DNA of 64,000 nucleotides from Lachnospiraceae bacterium XPB1003 (GTDB lineage Bacteria > Bacillota > Clostridia > Lachnospirales > Lachnospiraceae). Of the stretch, positions 1 through 8,715 are shown one piece after another. The notes under the pieces were generated by a model. It had not been told where the DNA came from. It saw only the letters and a list, made by a program, of their open reading frames with translations, and made no database searches. The first letter of the stretch is position 1. Each line of letters opens with the position of its first letter. The translations under genes and the position numbers were made by a program. The stretch covers positions 38,191 through 102,190 of the forward strand of contig FMVK01000012.1 of the NCBI GenBank assembly GCA_900102065.1, given 5' to 3'.

Positions 1-2
1 AC

Positions 3-1037
3 AGGGATCCTTTAACCATACCGTTGGATGATCCGGAAGTAATGGAACTCTTTAAGAGTACGAAGCCTCTTGGCATCACGCCGGAGGATATAGGCGGTAC
101 GAAGCTGGGAACACTGGGGATACCGGAATTCGGAACGGACTTCGCCATGCAGATGCTTATCGATACCAATCCGCAGGCTTTCTCGGATCTGGTACGTATC
201 GCAGGTCTGTCCCACGGAACCGATGTATGGCTTGGAAATGCGGAGACACTTATCAAGAACGGAACTGCGACCATATCTACGGCTATCTGTACCAGAGATG
301 ATATAATGACTTATCTGATCGGCAAGGGCCTGGAGCCTGAGGAGTCATTCAAGATCATGGAGAATGTCCGTAAGGGTAAGGTCGCCAAGGGTAAGGCTGA
401 TAAGTGGCCGGAGTGGAAAGCGGATATGATCGCTCATGATGTACCGGACTGGTATGTATGGTCATGCGAGAAGATCCAGTATATGTTCCCCAAGGCTCAT
501 GCTGCGGCATACGTTATGATGGCATGGCGTGTGGCATATTATAAGATCAATTATCCTGCACAGTACTATGCGGCTTTTTTCTCCATCAGATCGAAAGCAT
601 TTGATTACGAGCAGATGTGCCAGGGTAAACAGCATCTTGAATACTGCATGCAGGAAGTGACGAAGCGTCTTGACTCCAAGGAGGCTTCTCCGAAGGATAA
701 GGACAGTCTGCGTGATATGAGACTGGTTGAAGAAATGTATGCCCGTGGTATAGAATTTACTAAGATAGACTTATATAAATCCAAGGCAACGGCATTCCAG
801 GTGACGGAAGACGGCAGGATAATGCCTGCCTTTGTTGCCATAGACGGTCTCGGTGATACCAATGCGATACAGATAGAAGATGCGGCCAGAAGAGGAGTAT
901 TCACCAGTAAGGAAGACTTCAGACAGCGTACCAAGACATCACAGACTACTATCGACAAGATGACAGAGCTTCACATACTTGAAGGACTTCCCGATTCAAA
1001 TCAGATCTCGATATTTGACCTTTTGGGAAAAGGTTAA
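3..1037 (+). CDS. polC: DNA polymerase III subunit alpha, PolC type (C-terminal part, cut by window edge)
   Basis: This is the C-terminal end of the Gram-positive replicative polymerase, which extends DNA chains at the fork. The reading frame is open from the first bases of the window, so the start lies outside. The visible 344 codons carry blocks typical of the PolC thumb and C-terminal region: IPLDDPEVMELF near the edge, LGTLGIPEFGTDF, SGLSHGTDVW-like (here AGLSHGTDVW), and a late FPKAHAAAYVMMAWR block. The C terminus contains a helix-hairpin-helix-like stretch (FVAIDGLGDTNAIQIEDA) and ends in FDLLGKG. There is no frameshift. A zinc-ribbon gene follows after 26 bases. The family call is firm from sequence recognition; only the truncation is a limit. 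Confidence 0.93.
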   Translation, partial: RDPLTIPLDDPEVMELFKSTKPLGITPEDIGGTKLGTLGIPEFGTDFAMQMLIDTNPQAFSDLVRIAGLSHGTDVWLGNAETLIKNGTATISTAICTRDDIMTYLIGKGLEPEESFKIMENVRKGKVAKGKADKWPEWKADMIAHDVPDWYVWSCEKIQYMFPKAHAAAYVMMAWRVAYYKINYPAQYYAAFFSIRSKAFDYEQMCQGKQHLEYCMQEVTKRLDSKEASPKDKDSLRDMRLVEEMYARGIEFTKIDLYKSKATAFQVTEDGRIMPAFVAIDGLGDTNAIQIEDAARRGVFTSKEDFRQRTKTSQTTIDKMTELHILEGLPDSNQISIFDLLGKG

Positions 1038-1063
1038 GAAATATAAAATGATGGAGGGCTAAA

Positions 1064-3055
1064 ATGAAGTGTTCAAAATGTGGAAGAGAACTCGCTCCTG
1101 ATGAAAAGTTCTGCGGAGGATGCGGGGCCATTGTAGGCGGGAACGTGGAAGAGCAGAAGACGGAACCTGAAACGGCTGCGGGAACAATAATGCCGGCTGA
1201 AAATGTGGTTATCGGAGAACCGGTTAAAGAAGCGGTGACTGCAGAGGAAGCGCCTAAAGCTTCGGCGCCTTCGGATGCATCCGCTATCCTGAACGGGGCA
1301 GCAGATCCTTTATATACCACGCAGGGAGCACCCGATGCTTCCGGCGCTTATATACCTTCTGGTTCATCCGGAACGGGATTCAGTTATACTCCGCCAAGGG
1401 AACCTGAGAAGAAGCCTGAAGCACCTGTGAAGAAAAAGAAGAAAGGCGGACTTATTGCCGTACTTGTGGCTGCTGTTTTTGTGATCGTTTTGATCGCGGT
1501 AGCAGTATTTGCCAAGGAATCCATCATGAGACTGATAAAGTCTCCCGAGGATTATACAAAATATGTCTTAAGGAATAATCTTGTCGGAAATAAGGCTTTG
1601 GTGGAAGCTTATGATTCCGCGCGTTCCGGTAAGGGATTCTCGCAGTCTACATCCAGGTATTATCTCAATGCATCGGATGAAGCGCTGGATGATTTCTACA
1701 GTATCCTGGAAGCGGAAGATGTTGATGTTGACAGGGATGAGATCGAGTTTGCAAAAGAAGTTTCCTTAACCGTTGATACCACTGCCGATGACGGCAGATT
1801 CAAGCTTGCCTCCGATATCACACTGGGTGGAAAGAGCGCTTTTACGGCAGATGTCATTTATGATACCGACAGTGAAGAGGTTTACTTCAGAAGCAAGGAA
1901 CTTAATGAAGACTATGCTTATTATGCTTTTTCCGGAAGTCCGAGCAGCTATACCGACAGAGAGATCCAGGAGATGCTTTCTATGATGACCGTGACCAATG
2001 AGGGACTTCCGTCAGGCAAGGAAATGTCTGAGATCTGGGATAAGTATGCGGATATCGCCATCGATCAGATCGACGATGTTGAAGAATCAAGAGAGAAGAT
2101 GACGGCAGGTGATGTTACCCAGAAGATGACGGTTCTTGAGATCAAGATCGATGATAAGCTTTCAAAGAATATTGCGGTTGAAGTGCTCGGAGAGCTTAAG
2201 GACGACGATGAATTCAAGGACATCATGAAGAGAGCGGCCAAGTCATATGAACCCTTACTTGCTTCAAGGATGTACCGCTATGGCGGCAGCAGCGATGACT
2301 TTGAGGATGAGCTTGACGACTGGCTTGATGATGCATACAAGTCAGCCAAGAAAATCAAATTCAAGGATGAGGCAACACTAGAACTTTATGTTTCAAACGG
2401 AGGAAAGATACAGGGCGTAAGATTTGCATTTGATGACAATGAATTCTACAGCCTTTATACGGAAAAGTTTGGCAAGTTCGGTTCCGAATTAAGAGTTGTG
2501 GATGAAAAAGATGAAGTGATGACGGTAGTCGGAAACGGCAAGGTATCATTCGGAACGATAACAGGCACGTTTGATATTGAAATGCCGGAGGAGGATGTAA
2601 AGTTCACCGTGGGAGCCGAAGGATTTAATCTGGCACAGATGGCAGCAGGCAAGGTGAACGGAACGCTTTCTCTTGATCTTGGACAGTTTTCCAAGGAACT
2701 TAAGGAGGCAGACAAGGAAGCTGATGCAAATGGTGTTATCAGAAAGCTCGCGGATTATGAATTAAAGATGTTTATATCATCCACAGGAAAGAGTTCGGAG
2801 ATCAAATACTCCCTCAACAGAGATAAGGATGAGTATATTTCTGCGGGTTATTCTGTTGCTCTTAGCTCCGGTGATTCCATCGAGATCCCTTCCGGTAAGA
2901 AGTCGGTCCAGATAGAGGATGAAGATGATTTTATAGAGTATCTTATGGATTGCGATTTTGACGGATGGGCTGATGAGCTTGAGGACTGCGGCCTTCCCGA
3001 TGAAGTGACAGATGCTGTGGGTGAGGTTTCGGATATGCTGGAACTCTATTACTGA
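1064..3055 (+). CDS. Zinc-ribbon membrane-anchored protein of unknown function
   Basis: A 663-residue protein. It opens with a zinc ribbon with Cys at 3, 6, 17 and 20 (CSKCGRELAPDEKFCGGCG). A low-complexity Glu/Ala/Pro/Ser/Gly linker follows, then a Lys-rich patch, one transmembrane helix at about 127-150 and a large, acidic, presumably extracytoplasmic domain of about 500 residues. This layout (cytoplasmic zinc ribbon, one helix, big outer domain) is common in Firmicutes and is usually annotated only as a zinc-ribbon domain protein. The start is ATG 1064 with GGAGGG eight bases upstream. The outer domain is rich in Asp/Glu and repeats tracts such as DDFEDELDDWLDDA; no enzyme motif was recognised. 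A hairpin with a T run follows at 3087. Function is unknown. Confidence 0.8.
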   Translation: MKCSKCGRELAPDEKFCGGCGAIVGGNVEEQKTEPETAAGTIMPAENVVIGEPVKEAVTAEEAPKASAPSDASAILNGAADPLYTTQGAPDASGAYIPSGSSGTGFSYTPPREPEKKPEAPVKKKKKGGLIAVLVAAVFVIVLIAVAVFAKESIMRLIKSPEDYTKYVLRNNLVGNKALVEAYDSARSGKGFSQSTSRYYLNASDEALDDFYSILEAEDVDVDRDEIEFAKEVSLTVDTTADDGRFKLASDITLGGKSAFTADVIYDTDSEEVYFRSKELNEDYAYYAFSGSPSSYTDREIQEMLSMMTVTNEGLPSGKEMSEIWDKYADIAIDQIDDVEESREKMTAGDVTQKMTVLEIKIDDKLSKNIAVEVLGELKDDDEFKDIMKRAAKSYEPLLASRMYRYGGSSDDFEDELDDWLDDAYKSAKKIKFKDEATLELYVSNGGKIQGVRFAFDDNEFYSLYTEKFGKFGSELRVVDEKDEVMTVVGNGKVSFGTITGTFDIEMPEEDVKFTVGAEGFNLAQMAAGKVNGTLSLDLGQFSKELKEADKEADANGVIRKLADYELKMFISSTGKSSEIKYSLNRDKDEYISAGYSVALSSGDSIEIPSGKKSVQIEDEDDFIEYLMDCDFDGWADELEDCGLPDEVTDAVGEVSDMLELYY

Positions 3056-3086
3056 TAATTGTTATACAGATAAGTTTAATCCGGAT

Positions 3087-3124
3087 GCCGTATCATGTGC
3101 CTGTGACATATGATACGGCATTTT
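3087..3124 (+). terminator. Rho-independent terminator after the zinc-ribbon gene
   Basis: A 10-bp perfect stem (GCCGTATCAT at 3087 pairing with ATGATACGGC ending at 3119) with a 13-base loop, followed by a short T run. It separates the zinc-ribbon gene from the tRNA unit. Confidence 0.7.
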
Positions 3125-3173
3125 ACAGTAAATGACGGGTTTTGATATAATTCAAAAAAAATAAAAAAAGTCC

Positions 3174-3202
3174 TTGCATTTTATAATAAGCTGTAGTAAG
3201 AT
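3174..3202 (+). promoter_or_regulatory. Candidate sigma-A promoter of the tRNA-Glu gene
   Basis: A -35-like TTGCAT (3174-3179), a 17-base spacer and a -10-like TAAGAT (3197-3202) end 20 bases before the mature tRNA start. An A-rich tract lies just upstream, as in strong stable-RNA promoters. Predicted by eye. Confidence 0.5.
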
Positions 3203-3222
3203 AAACGAGCTGAGTTAAGTAT

Positions 3223-3294
3223 GGCTCGTTGGTCAAGCGGTTAAGACGCTGCCCTCTCACGGCAGAATCAGCGGTTCGATTCCGCTACGAGCTG
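3223..3294 (+). tRNA. tRNA-Glu (anticodon CTC)
   Basis: A 72-base cloverleaf. The acceptor arm pairs GGCTCGT with ACGAGCT (first pair G-T) and the discriminator is G73. The anticodon arm CTGCC-CTCTCAC-GGCAG gives anticodon CTC (reads GAG), and the T arm contains GGTTCGATTCC. CCA is not encoded. It stands alone between two terminators. Confidence 0.93.
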
Positions 3295-3297
3295 GTA

Positions 3298-3328
3298 AAA
3301 GACATCCGTAAACAGGATGTCTTTTTTC
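3298..3328 (+). terminator. Rho-independent terminator after tRNA-Glu
   Basis: The stem GACATCC/GGATGTC (3301-3307 with 3315-3321) has a 7-base loop, is preceded by AAAA and followed by TTTTTT. It lies four bases after the tRNA end. Confidence 0.85.
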
Positions 3329-3438
3329 TTTTCTGTCTTTATGTTCTGCAACGATCATCAACATTAAATTGATCATACTGTTGTCTTATAACACACGCAT
3401 AAGAATTTGTAATATTGTGGATTAAAGAGAAGGAAGTT

Positions 3439-3448
3439 TTGGTATAAT
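3439..3448 (+). promoter_or_regulatory. Extended -10 promoter element before the small membrane protein gene
   Basis: TTGGTATAAT provides an extended -10 (TGG plus TATAAT at 3443-3448); no good -35 is visible. The predicted transcript start falls at or next to an ATG at 3455. That matters for the start of the gene that follows. Confidence 0.5.
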
Positions 3449-3513
3449 TGTTATATGTTTCAAAGGAAATTAAACGACAGGATCGTATAAGCATATTTAA
3501 TTCATTTCATCAT

Positions 3514-4146
3514 ATGGAATCAGTCGGAAAACAAATAGTCAGACGTTACATTCTGCAAAGAGCTAAATTCATGATAGCTGGCGGTATCATTCTCAGTATC
3601 GCCAGTGGGATCGCTTTTTATTTCAGGATATTAAAATTCCCGGAGGGGCTGAAACTCACCATATTATTAGGGTTGTTCCCCGTTGTGGGGATCACGTTGC
3701 TTGTTTTGGGAATAGTGCAGTCAGTGAACCCTTTCAGTGCGGAAGAGGTAAAAAGAAATCCGGAGATCTTCAGACAGGCTGAAGAACTGTTCGGGCATGA
3801 AATATATAAGGATAAGTTCATCGTTTTATCGGAGCGTGTAATAGGCAATGCAGACAGAATACTGCAGATGGCATACAAGGATGAAGTTTATCTGTTATAT
3901 GAATATACGCAGAAAGTAAATGGAACTACGAATTCAAAATTGCTCAAGGTGGAAACCGCGGTAGGTACAATGCAGATCGATATAATGGGAGCCAAAGAGA
4001 AAAAAGTTGAAGATCTGGTCAACAGGATCTGCATAAACTGCAGTTATGCCAGGGTCGGACATACGGAGGAAAATCTCAAATATCTGGAGCATATGCGCGC
4101 TACCTGGAGGAAAGAATATATACGGAAATATCGAAAAGAAGTGTAA
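3514..4146 (+). CDS. Small membrane protein of unknown function (start uncertain)
   Basis: About 210 residues from ATG 3514. Two hydrophobic helices (about 18-40 and 48-70) are followed by a soluble domain of about 135 residues ending in a Lys/Arg-rich tail. No family is recognised. The frame is open back to a TTG at 3448, but that TTG overlaps a TATAAT box, so it is an unlikely start. ATG 3514 (MESVGKQIVRRY) is the first ATG in frame but has no clear ribosome binding site. An out-of-frame ATG at 3455 lies where the transcript should begin and reads MFQRKLNDRIV then stop. The gene may therefore have an unusual start or a frame error. The neighbouring chemoreceptor is separated by its own leader. 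Confidence 0.6.
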   Translation: MESVGKQIVRRYILQRAKFMIAGGIILSIASGIAFYFRILKFPEGLKLTILLGLFPVVGITLLVLGIVQSVNPFSAEEVKRNPEIFRQAEELFGHEIYKDKFIVLSERVIGNADRILQMAYKDEVYLLYEYTQKVNGTTNSKLLKVETAVGTMQIDIMGAKEKKVEDLVNRICINCSYARVGHTEENLKYLEHMRATWRKEYIRKYRKEV

Positions 4147-4224
4147 TTTTCTGCTTATAATTATGCTTAGAAAAGTATAAAATAATCTATAATGATCATA
4201 TAAATCATTGTGCTTGGTCAGGCG

Positions 4225-4257
4225 GTTGAACAAATTGGGGGGAGCAATTTTTTCAAC
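4225..4257 (+). promoter_or_regulatory. 5' leader hairpin with G-rich loop before the chemoreceptor gene
   Basis: GTTGAA (4225-4230) pairs with TTCAAC (4252-4257), and AAATTG (4232-4237) with CAATTT (4245-4250). This leaves a GGGGGAG loop that contains GGA. The hairpin sits 19 bases before the ATG at 4276 and no T run follows, so it is not a standard terminator. A TATAAT box lies at 4188-4193. A GGA in a hairpin loop near a start codon is how CsrA sites look; that reading is inference. Confidence 0.5.
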
Positions 4258-4275
4258 GAAAGGCAGGGGTTATTT

Positions 4276-6264
4276 ATGAAAAACGTAACTTGGCACATCA
4301 GAAGCAGGATAATCATTGTTGTCGTTGCTTTATTCGTCATCGCATCGGCACTTTTGGTTGCGCTAAATGCCGGAAGCATATCCGGTAATCTCCAAAAGTA
4401 CGGGCAGACTGTTGTTGTGAAGGATGCGACCGGCAGTGCCAAAGCCATCGATGACTGGCTCACCATACAGGGAAATAACGTGTCACTGATGACCAAGACT
4501 CTTTCCGTTATGGATTATGAGAACACGGGAGCGATCCAGGATTATATTGCTTCCTGTATGGCTGATAACTCGGCGGCTCTCATGTATTACGTATGTTATG
4601 ACTACAATGGCGGTGTATTCGCGGCGGATCGTTCAAAGGTGGATCTTGATCCGACAACAAGAGGCTGGTGGAAAGATGCACAGGCTGCAGGGAAGCTTAT
4701 TTATACCGATCCCTATCAGGACTTTGCTACCGGTCAGATGATAGTTTCTGCATGTGTTCCCTATAAATGTGAAGGACATACCTGCGCGGTCCTTGCTGAT
4801 ATTTCTCTTGATTCTCTTCTTTCAATAATGGACGGAATCTCTACGGATGCTTCTACAGAAAGCTTTCTGCTTTCCGCTGACGGCACTGTGGTCGCTCATC
4901 CCAACGCTGAGTTCAATCCCACAGAAAATTCTTTCACGGTTCTTTCTGATGTTGTATCCATCAATACAGATTCGACAGATGTACAGAAGATAAAGGATTA
5001 TGACGGTGCTTCAAAATATGCTGTAGTTGCCAACATTCCTGCAACGGGCTGGAAACTCGGTGTTACGCAGCCGGTATCGGTAGTTAAGAGTGTAATCAAT
5101 AAGGCGATACTTGAAAGTCTGGTTATGGCGCTTATAATAATCGCCGTTTCAATATTCGTTCTGAGCAGACTGATCAACAGCCAGCTCGGTCAGTTAAATG
5201 GTCTTAGGGTCTTCATTAAGGATAAGGTCATCGGCAGAGAAAATGTAAAACTCATGCCCTCCGAATCAGAAGAGATCGGATATCTTATAGACGAGCTTGA
5301 AAACAGATTTCTTTCAACTATCAGAGAAACTTCAGAAGAATCTACCAGGATAGGTGAGGCTATCAAGAATACCGGCGCTAATGTGTCTTCGATGACAAGG
5401 AGCATAGAGAACATCAGCGAGTCTGTTGGTCAGGTCAGCTGCAATACGGAAGAACAGTCGAAAAGCGTTGAAAGCATATCCGTATTGTCCGGAGAAGTTT
5501 CCAGAGCTGTTGATGCTCTTGCCTTAGAAACACAGGATATGGCAAGCAAAGCCGATGAGATAATCAGTTCCATAGATAAAACACTTCCTGAGATCATATC
5601 AAATAAGGAACGTGCAGTGAGGATAACCGAAGAATCCAAGGCTAATCTTTCTGCGGCTATCGAAGATGCAAAGGTCATTGAAGAGATCGTTAACGTATCA
5701 AATACGATCATGGGAATAGCAGACCAGACGAGCCTTCTTGCACTTAATGCATCGATAGAGGCTGCACGTGCAGGAGATGCAGGAAGAGGCTTCGCGGTTG
5801 TTGCTTCCGAGATAAATAGTCTCTCTGCTACAACCAATACAGAGGTTGAGAAGATCAATGACCTTACAAGCCGTGTTATGGAATCCACGAAGAAACTATC
5901 CGAAGAAAGTTCGAAGGTGATCGAGTTTCTTGAGAAAAATGTCATGCCTGATTATGAAGTGCTTTCCAGCCTTGCAAAGAACTATCAGGATGATGCTGCA
6001 TTTTATGCAAATGAATCAAGCACCATAGGAGCAAGCAGTGAGGAACTCTCAGCGTCAATAACGAACATAAACAGCCTGCTTGAGAACCTGAATGCTTCAC
6101 AGCAGGAGTTAAATGCAACGATACAGAGTATTAATGCGAATGTACAGAATGTTACTTCCAATTCCGAAGATGCGGCCAAGGAAGTTCAGATGATAGAAGA
6201 TCGTACAGACAAACTGCTCGATACGGTAAGCACATTCCACATGGAGGCAGACAAAAAAAGCTGA
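4276..6264 (+). CDS. Methyl-accepting chemotaxis protein with Cache-type sensor
   Basis: A 662-residue chemoreceptor that would bind a ligand outside the cell and control CheA at the membrane. The N-terminal helix is at about 9-32, followed by an outer sensor of about 245 residues with Cache features ([30 protein letters not shown]). A second helix lies near 279-302, then a HAMP-like region. The signalling domain carries the strongly conserved hairpin tip ([20 protein letters not shown], then [11 protein letters not shown]) near residue 480. No C-terminal CheR-tethering pentapeptide is seen. ATG 4276 was chosen because AGGGG lies just upstream; an earlier in-frame start at 4210 would read through the leader hairpin. 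No che or flagellar gene is adjacent. Confidence 0.92.
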   Translation: MKNVTWHIRSRIIIVVVALFVIASALLVALNAGSISGNLQKYGQTVVVKDATGSAKAIDDWLTIQGNNVSLMTKTLSVMDYENTGAIQDYIASCMADNSAALMYYVCYDYNGGVFAADRSKVDLDPTTRGWWKDAQAAGKLIYTDPYQDFATGQMIVSACVPYKCEGHTCAVLADISLDSLLSIMDGISTDASTESFLLSADGTVVAHPNAEFNPTENSFTVLSDVVSINTDSTDVQKIKDYDGASKYAVVANIPATGWKLGVTQPVSVVKSVINKAILESLVMALIIIAVSIFVLSRLINSQLGQLNGLRVFIKDKVIGRENVKLMPSESEEIGYLIDELENRFLSTIRETSEESTRIGEAIKNTGANVSSMTRSIENISESVGQVSCNTEEQSKSVESISVLSGEVSRAVDALALETQDMASKADEIISSIDKTLPEIISNKERAVRITEESKANLSAAIEDAKVIEEIVNVSNTIMGIADQTSLLALNASIEAARAGDAGRGFAVVASEINSLSATTNTEVEKINDLTSRVMESTKKLSEESSKVIEFLEKNVMPDYEVLSSLAKNYQDDAAFYANESSTIGASSEELSASITNINSLLENLNASQQELNATIQSINANVQNVTSNSEDAAKEVQMIEDRTDKLLDTVSTFHMEADKKS

Positions 6265-6385
6265 CATGTCATGATGTCGGATGTAAATGAAGGGTGATCC
6301 GGATTATTTTGGCGGAATCATGATACCGCAATAGTTTTTTCCATTTATGCCATGATTTATGGTACAATGGATATTGGGTTTGTCA

Positions 6386-6425
6386 CCCGCGAATTTCCCG
6401 CGAAGAGTATTGCTTTTTCTCTTCG
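6386..6425 (+). promoter_or_regulatory. Leader structure before the MarR/EAL operon: direct repeat plus hairpin
   Basis: Two copies of CCCGCGAA (6386-6393 and 6397-6404) are spaced 11 bases apart. They run into a 7-bp stem CGAAGAG (6401-6407) / CTCTTCG (6419-6425). A TACAAT box lies at 6363-6368, so these elements fall in the predicted leader. A repeat with one helical-turn spacing could bind a protein such as the encoded MarR regulator; function is inferred only. The rest of the 6265-6465 gap shows a weak GCGG/CCGC stem near 6311-6329 that may end the chemoreceptor transcript. Confidence 0.4.
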
Positions 6426-6465
6426 TATTGGTGCCGGATATTTGGAATTTAAGAGAGGATAACGG

Positions 6466-6900
6466 ATGGCAGGAAAGAGAATAACTATAGGTATGATCGA
6501 GGAATTCTTTGTTGATGAACTCGATGGAGAAAGAGTATTCAGATCACTTGAACGTGCGGATTTCGTATTTTTACGCTGCATTAAGAAACTCAGTGAAGAG
6601 TCGGAAGACGGACGTGTCTACTTAAAAGAACTCGGAACGGCGATGGGAGTTACGATGCCGGAACTTTCACGAATGATCAATTCCATTCAGGATAAGGGAT
6701 ATGTATTGTGGAAGACGAGTGAAGATAAGACGAGAACTTACGTGCAGCTTACATCGCGTGCAAATCGTAAGATAGAGAAGGAACAGGAAGATATGCGTGA
6801 GGTCTTTAACAAGATCAAGCGCGTGATCCCGCATGACGAGTTGGAGATAACGCTTGCTACGGTAAGGAAGATATCCGAAGTCATACGTGAAAAAGACTAA
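6466..6900 (+). CDS. MarR-family transcriptional regulator
   Basis: A 144-residue regulator with a winged helix in the middle. Its helix-turn-helix region reads LKELGTAMGVTMPELSRMIN (about 51-70) and the wing reads GYVLWKTSEDKTRTYVQLT. Size and layout match MarR proteins, which bind palindromes as dimers and often control neighbouring genes. The start ATG 6466 has AGAGAGGA upstream. It ends 30 bases before a GGDEF/EAL gene and both probably share a transcript. The leader repeat at 6386-6404 is a candidate own operator. Ligand unknown. Confidence 0.85.
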   Translation: MAGKRITIGMIEEFFVDELDGERVFRSLERADFVFLRCIKKLSEESEDGRVYLKELGTAMGVTMPELSRMINSIQDKGYVLWKTSEDKTRTYVQLTSRANRKIEKEQEDMREVFNKIKRVIPHDELEITLATVRKISEVIREKD

Positions 6901-6930
6901 AAGGATTCTAAGGGGAATTGGGGTGTTACA

Positions 6931-8628
6931 ATGAGTCTTGATCAAATCGATGAGCATCAAGCGAGTGTTCTTTACGAATTGGTTCAGTGCATTAAGAATG
7001 AGAGTCGGGTTTCGGAGGTTGATTGTCCGGAGGATACCGAGATCGTTACAAAATTAGCAGAGCATTTAAATCTTGCTAAGATAACTGTAGTCGAGTACGC
7101 TTCGGTTTCGGATGAGAAGCTTGATAATCCTTCTGCGGTTTCGGAGACATTTGATAGCGGTAAGGAATGGTCCGAACCGGTCATACACAGAGAACTGCTG
7201 CAGGACAATTCGGTTGTTATCATAAAAGCATTTCCCAAAAAAGATATTGTTCTTTCGGATTTCGAACGTGAGATCCTGGAGATATTCTGTACAAATCTTT
7301 ATATAGTCAAGAGCAGGATAAGACTTACAACTAAGCTGGTCAGAGCTGTTTTCTATGATCATCAGCTGGGGATCTACAGTTTCGCATACGGTGAGAAGAT
7401 GATAAGCCAGGTGCTCCAGACCAGTGAATCATCCAAGTATGCGGTTGCATTTTTTAATCTGTTCAGATTTTCAAATGTTAATGAATTATTAGGGCGTCAT
7501 CGCGCAGATGAAGCTATGCGTGCCTATGCCAGAGAGTTCCAAAAGCTCTTTACCGAGCCTGAGATCTTATGGCGAGTGGGCGGAGACAATTTCGGCGCAC
7601 TCTTCAGGAAAGAGCACCTTGATTCATTCCTTGAATTGATACAGGGAAAAAGTATCCGTTACGGAAGGGGTACGGGTGAGAAACTGCTGATCTCGGCAAC
7701 TGCGGGAATATATCTTATCACCGAGAATACTGACAACCGTAGTCAGGTGATCGATTCCGCAATGGCCGCAATGGCATCCGCAAAATACGATCGTCATGTA
7801 AGATATGTTGTCTTTGACGAAGGGCTCGGCAAAGAACTTGAACATACAAGAAGGATAGAGTCGGGTTTTGATAAGACTGTCAGAAATCATGAGTATTATG
7901 CAAGATATCAGCCTAAGGTGTCTCTCGATGGAAACAGGCTTATAGGTGCAGAGGCTCTCTGCAGGTGGAAGCATGGGGATAAGGAAATACAGCCGTTTGA
8001 ATTCATTCCTATGCTTGAGAAATCCATAAGAATTTGTCAGCTGGATTTCTATATGCTTGATCATGTTTGCAGTGATATAGCGGGATGGATAAAAGAAGGC
8101 ATAGAACCGGTAAAGGTTTCGGTGAATTTCTCGCGAAAGCACTTAAACGATGAGCATTTTGTGGAACGTATCATCTCCGTACTTGATAAGCATTCGGTTC
8201 CTCATGAGCTTATTTCCGTAGAGTTTACGGAGACCTCTTCGGAGGAGGATTATCAGAAACTTAAGAAAGTGATCTTTGAGCTTAAGGACAATAATATCGA
8301 AGCCGTTGTGGATGACTTCGGCATAGGTTATTCGTCTCTCAGTCTCATCGCGCAGGTTCCATTTAAGGAGCTTAAGATAGATAAGTTCTTTGTTGATAAG
8401 ATCACTGATGAGAAGTCAAACAATACCATAATGATCCGTAACATCATCAATATGGCTCATGATATGAATATGATGTGTATAGCGGAAGGTGTTGAAAGTA
8501 TCGAACAGATCGAGGTTCTTAAGAGATACGGCTGTCTGAACGTTCAGGGATATTATTTTGATAAACCCCTTGAGAAAGAAGAGTTCAGGACAAGACTCTT
8601 ATCCCCTGTCTATGATACTAAAAAGTGA
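6931..8628 (+). CDS. Degenerate GGDEF plus EAL domain protein, probable c-di-GMP phosphodiesterase
   Basis: 565 residues with no membrane segment. Residues 1-135 are an unrecognised, possibly GAF-like sensor. A GGDEF domain (about 140-290) has the active motif changed to GGDNF near 216, so cyclase activity is unlikely. The EAL domain (about 315-555) keeps the catalytic set: EAL in GAEALCRW, the Asn in VNFSRKHL, Glu in SVEFTETS, the DDFG motif, Lys in LKIDKFFV, and Glu in CIAEGVES. It should therefore hydrolyse c-di-GMP, perhaps with the GGDNF domain as a GTP-binding regulator. ATG 6931 has AAGGGGAATTGGGG upstream. It follows a MarR gene, so its level may respond to that regulator's ligand. 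Confidence 0.88.
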   Translation: MSLDQIDEHQASVLYELVQCIKNESRVSEVDCPEDTEIVTKLAEHLNLAKITVVEYASVSDEKLDNPSAVSETFDSGKEWSEPVIHRELLQDNSVVIIKAFPKKDIVLSDFEREILEIFCTNLYIVKSRIRLTTKLVRAVFYDHQLGIYSFAYGEKMISQVLQTSESSKYAVAFFNLFRFSNVNELLGRHRADEAMRAYAREFQKLFTEPEILWRVGGDNFGALFRKEHLDSFLELIQGKSIRYGRGTGEKLLISATAGIYLITENTDNRSQVIDSAMAAMASAKYDRHVRYVVFDEGLGKELEHTRRIESGFDKTVRNHEYYARYQPKVSLDGNRLIGAEALCRWKHGDKEIQPFEFIPMLEKSIRICQLDFYMLDHVCSDIAGWIKEGIEPVKVSVNFSRKHLNDEHFVERIISVLDKHSVPHELISVEFTETSSEEDYQKLKKVIFELKDNNIEAVVDDFGIGYSSLSLIAQVPFKELKIDKFFVDKITDEKSNNTIMIRNIINMAHDMNMMCIAEGVESIEQIEVLKRYGCLNVQGYYFDKPLEKEEFRTRLLSPVYDTKK

Positions 8629-8646
8629 TTTTTTTCAAAGTTTAAC

Positions 8647-8675
8647 TTGCGTATTTTGTATGACTTATTTAAAAT
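8647..8675 (+). promoter_or_regulatory. Candidate sigma-A promoter of the epimerase operon
   Basis: TTGCGT (8647-8652), a 17-base spacer and TAAAAT (8670-8675), 40 bases upstream of the ATG at 8716. Predicted by eye. Confidence 0.5.
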
Positions 8676-8715
8676 GATTTTAGTTAAGTCTTGCTAATCT
8701 GAAAGGAATCTGAAA

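Noticed and set aside
4188..4275. Possible c-di-GMP riboswitch before the chemoreceptor
   Set aside because: The hairpin is too small and lacks the conserved GEMM-type cores; it is reported only as a simple leader hairpin.
7624..8142. Long antisense open frame (172 codons) inside the EAL gene
   Set aside because: It lies wholly inside a convincing gene on the other strand, matches no family and has no ribosome site.
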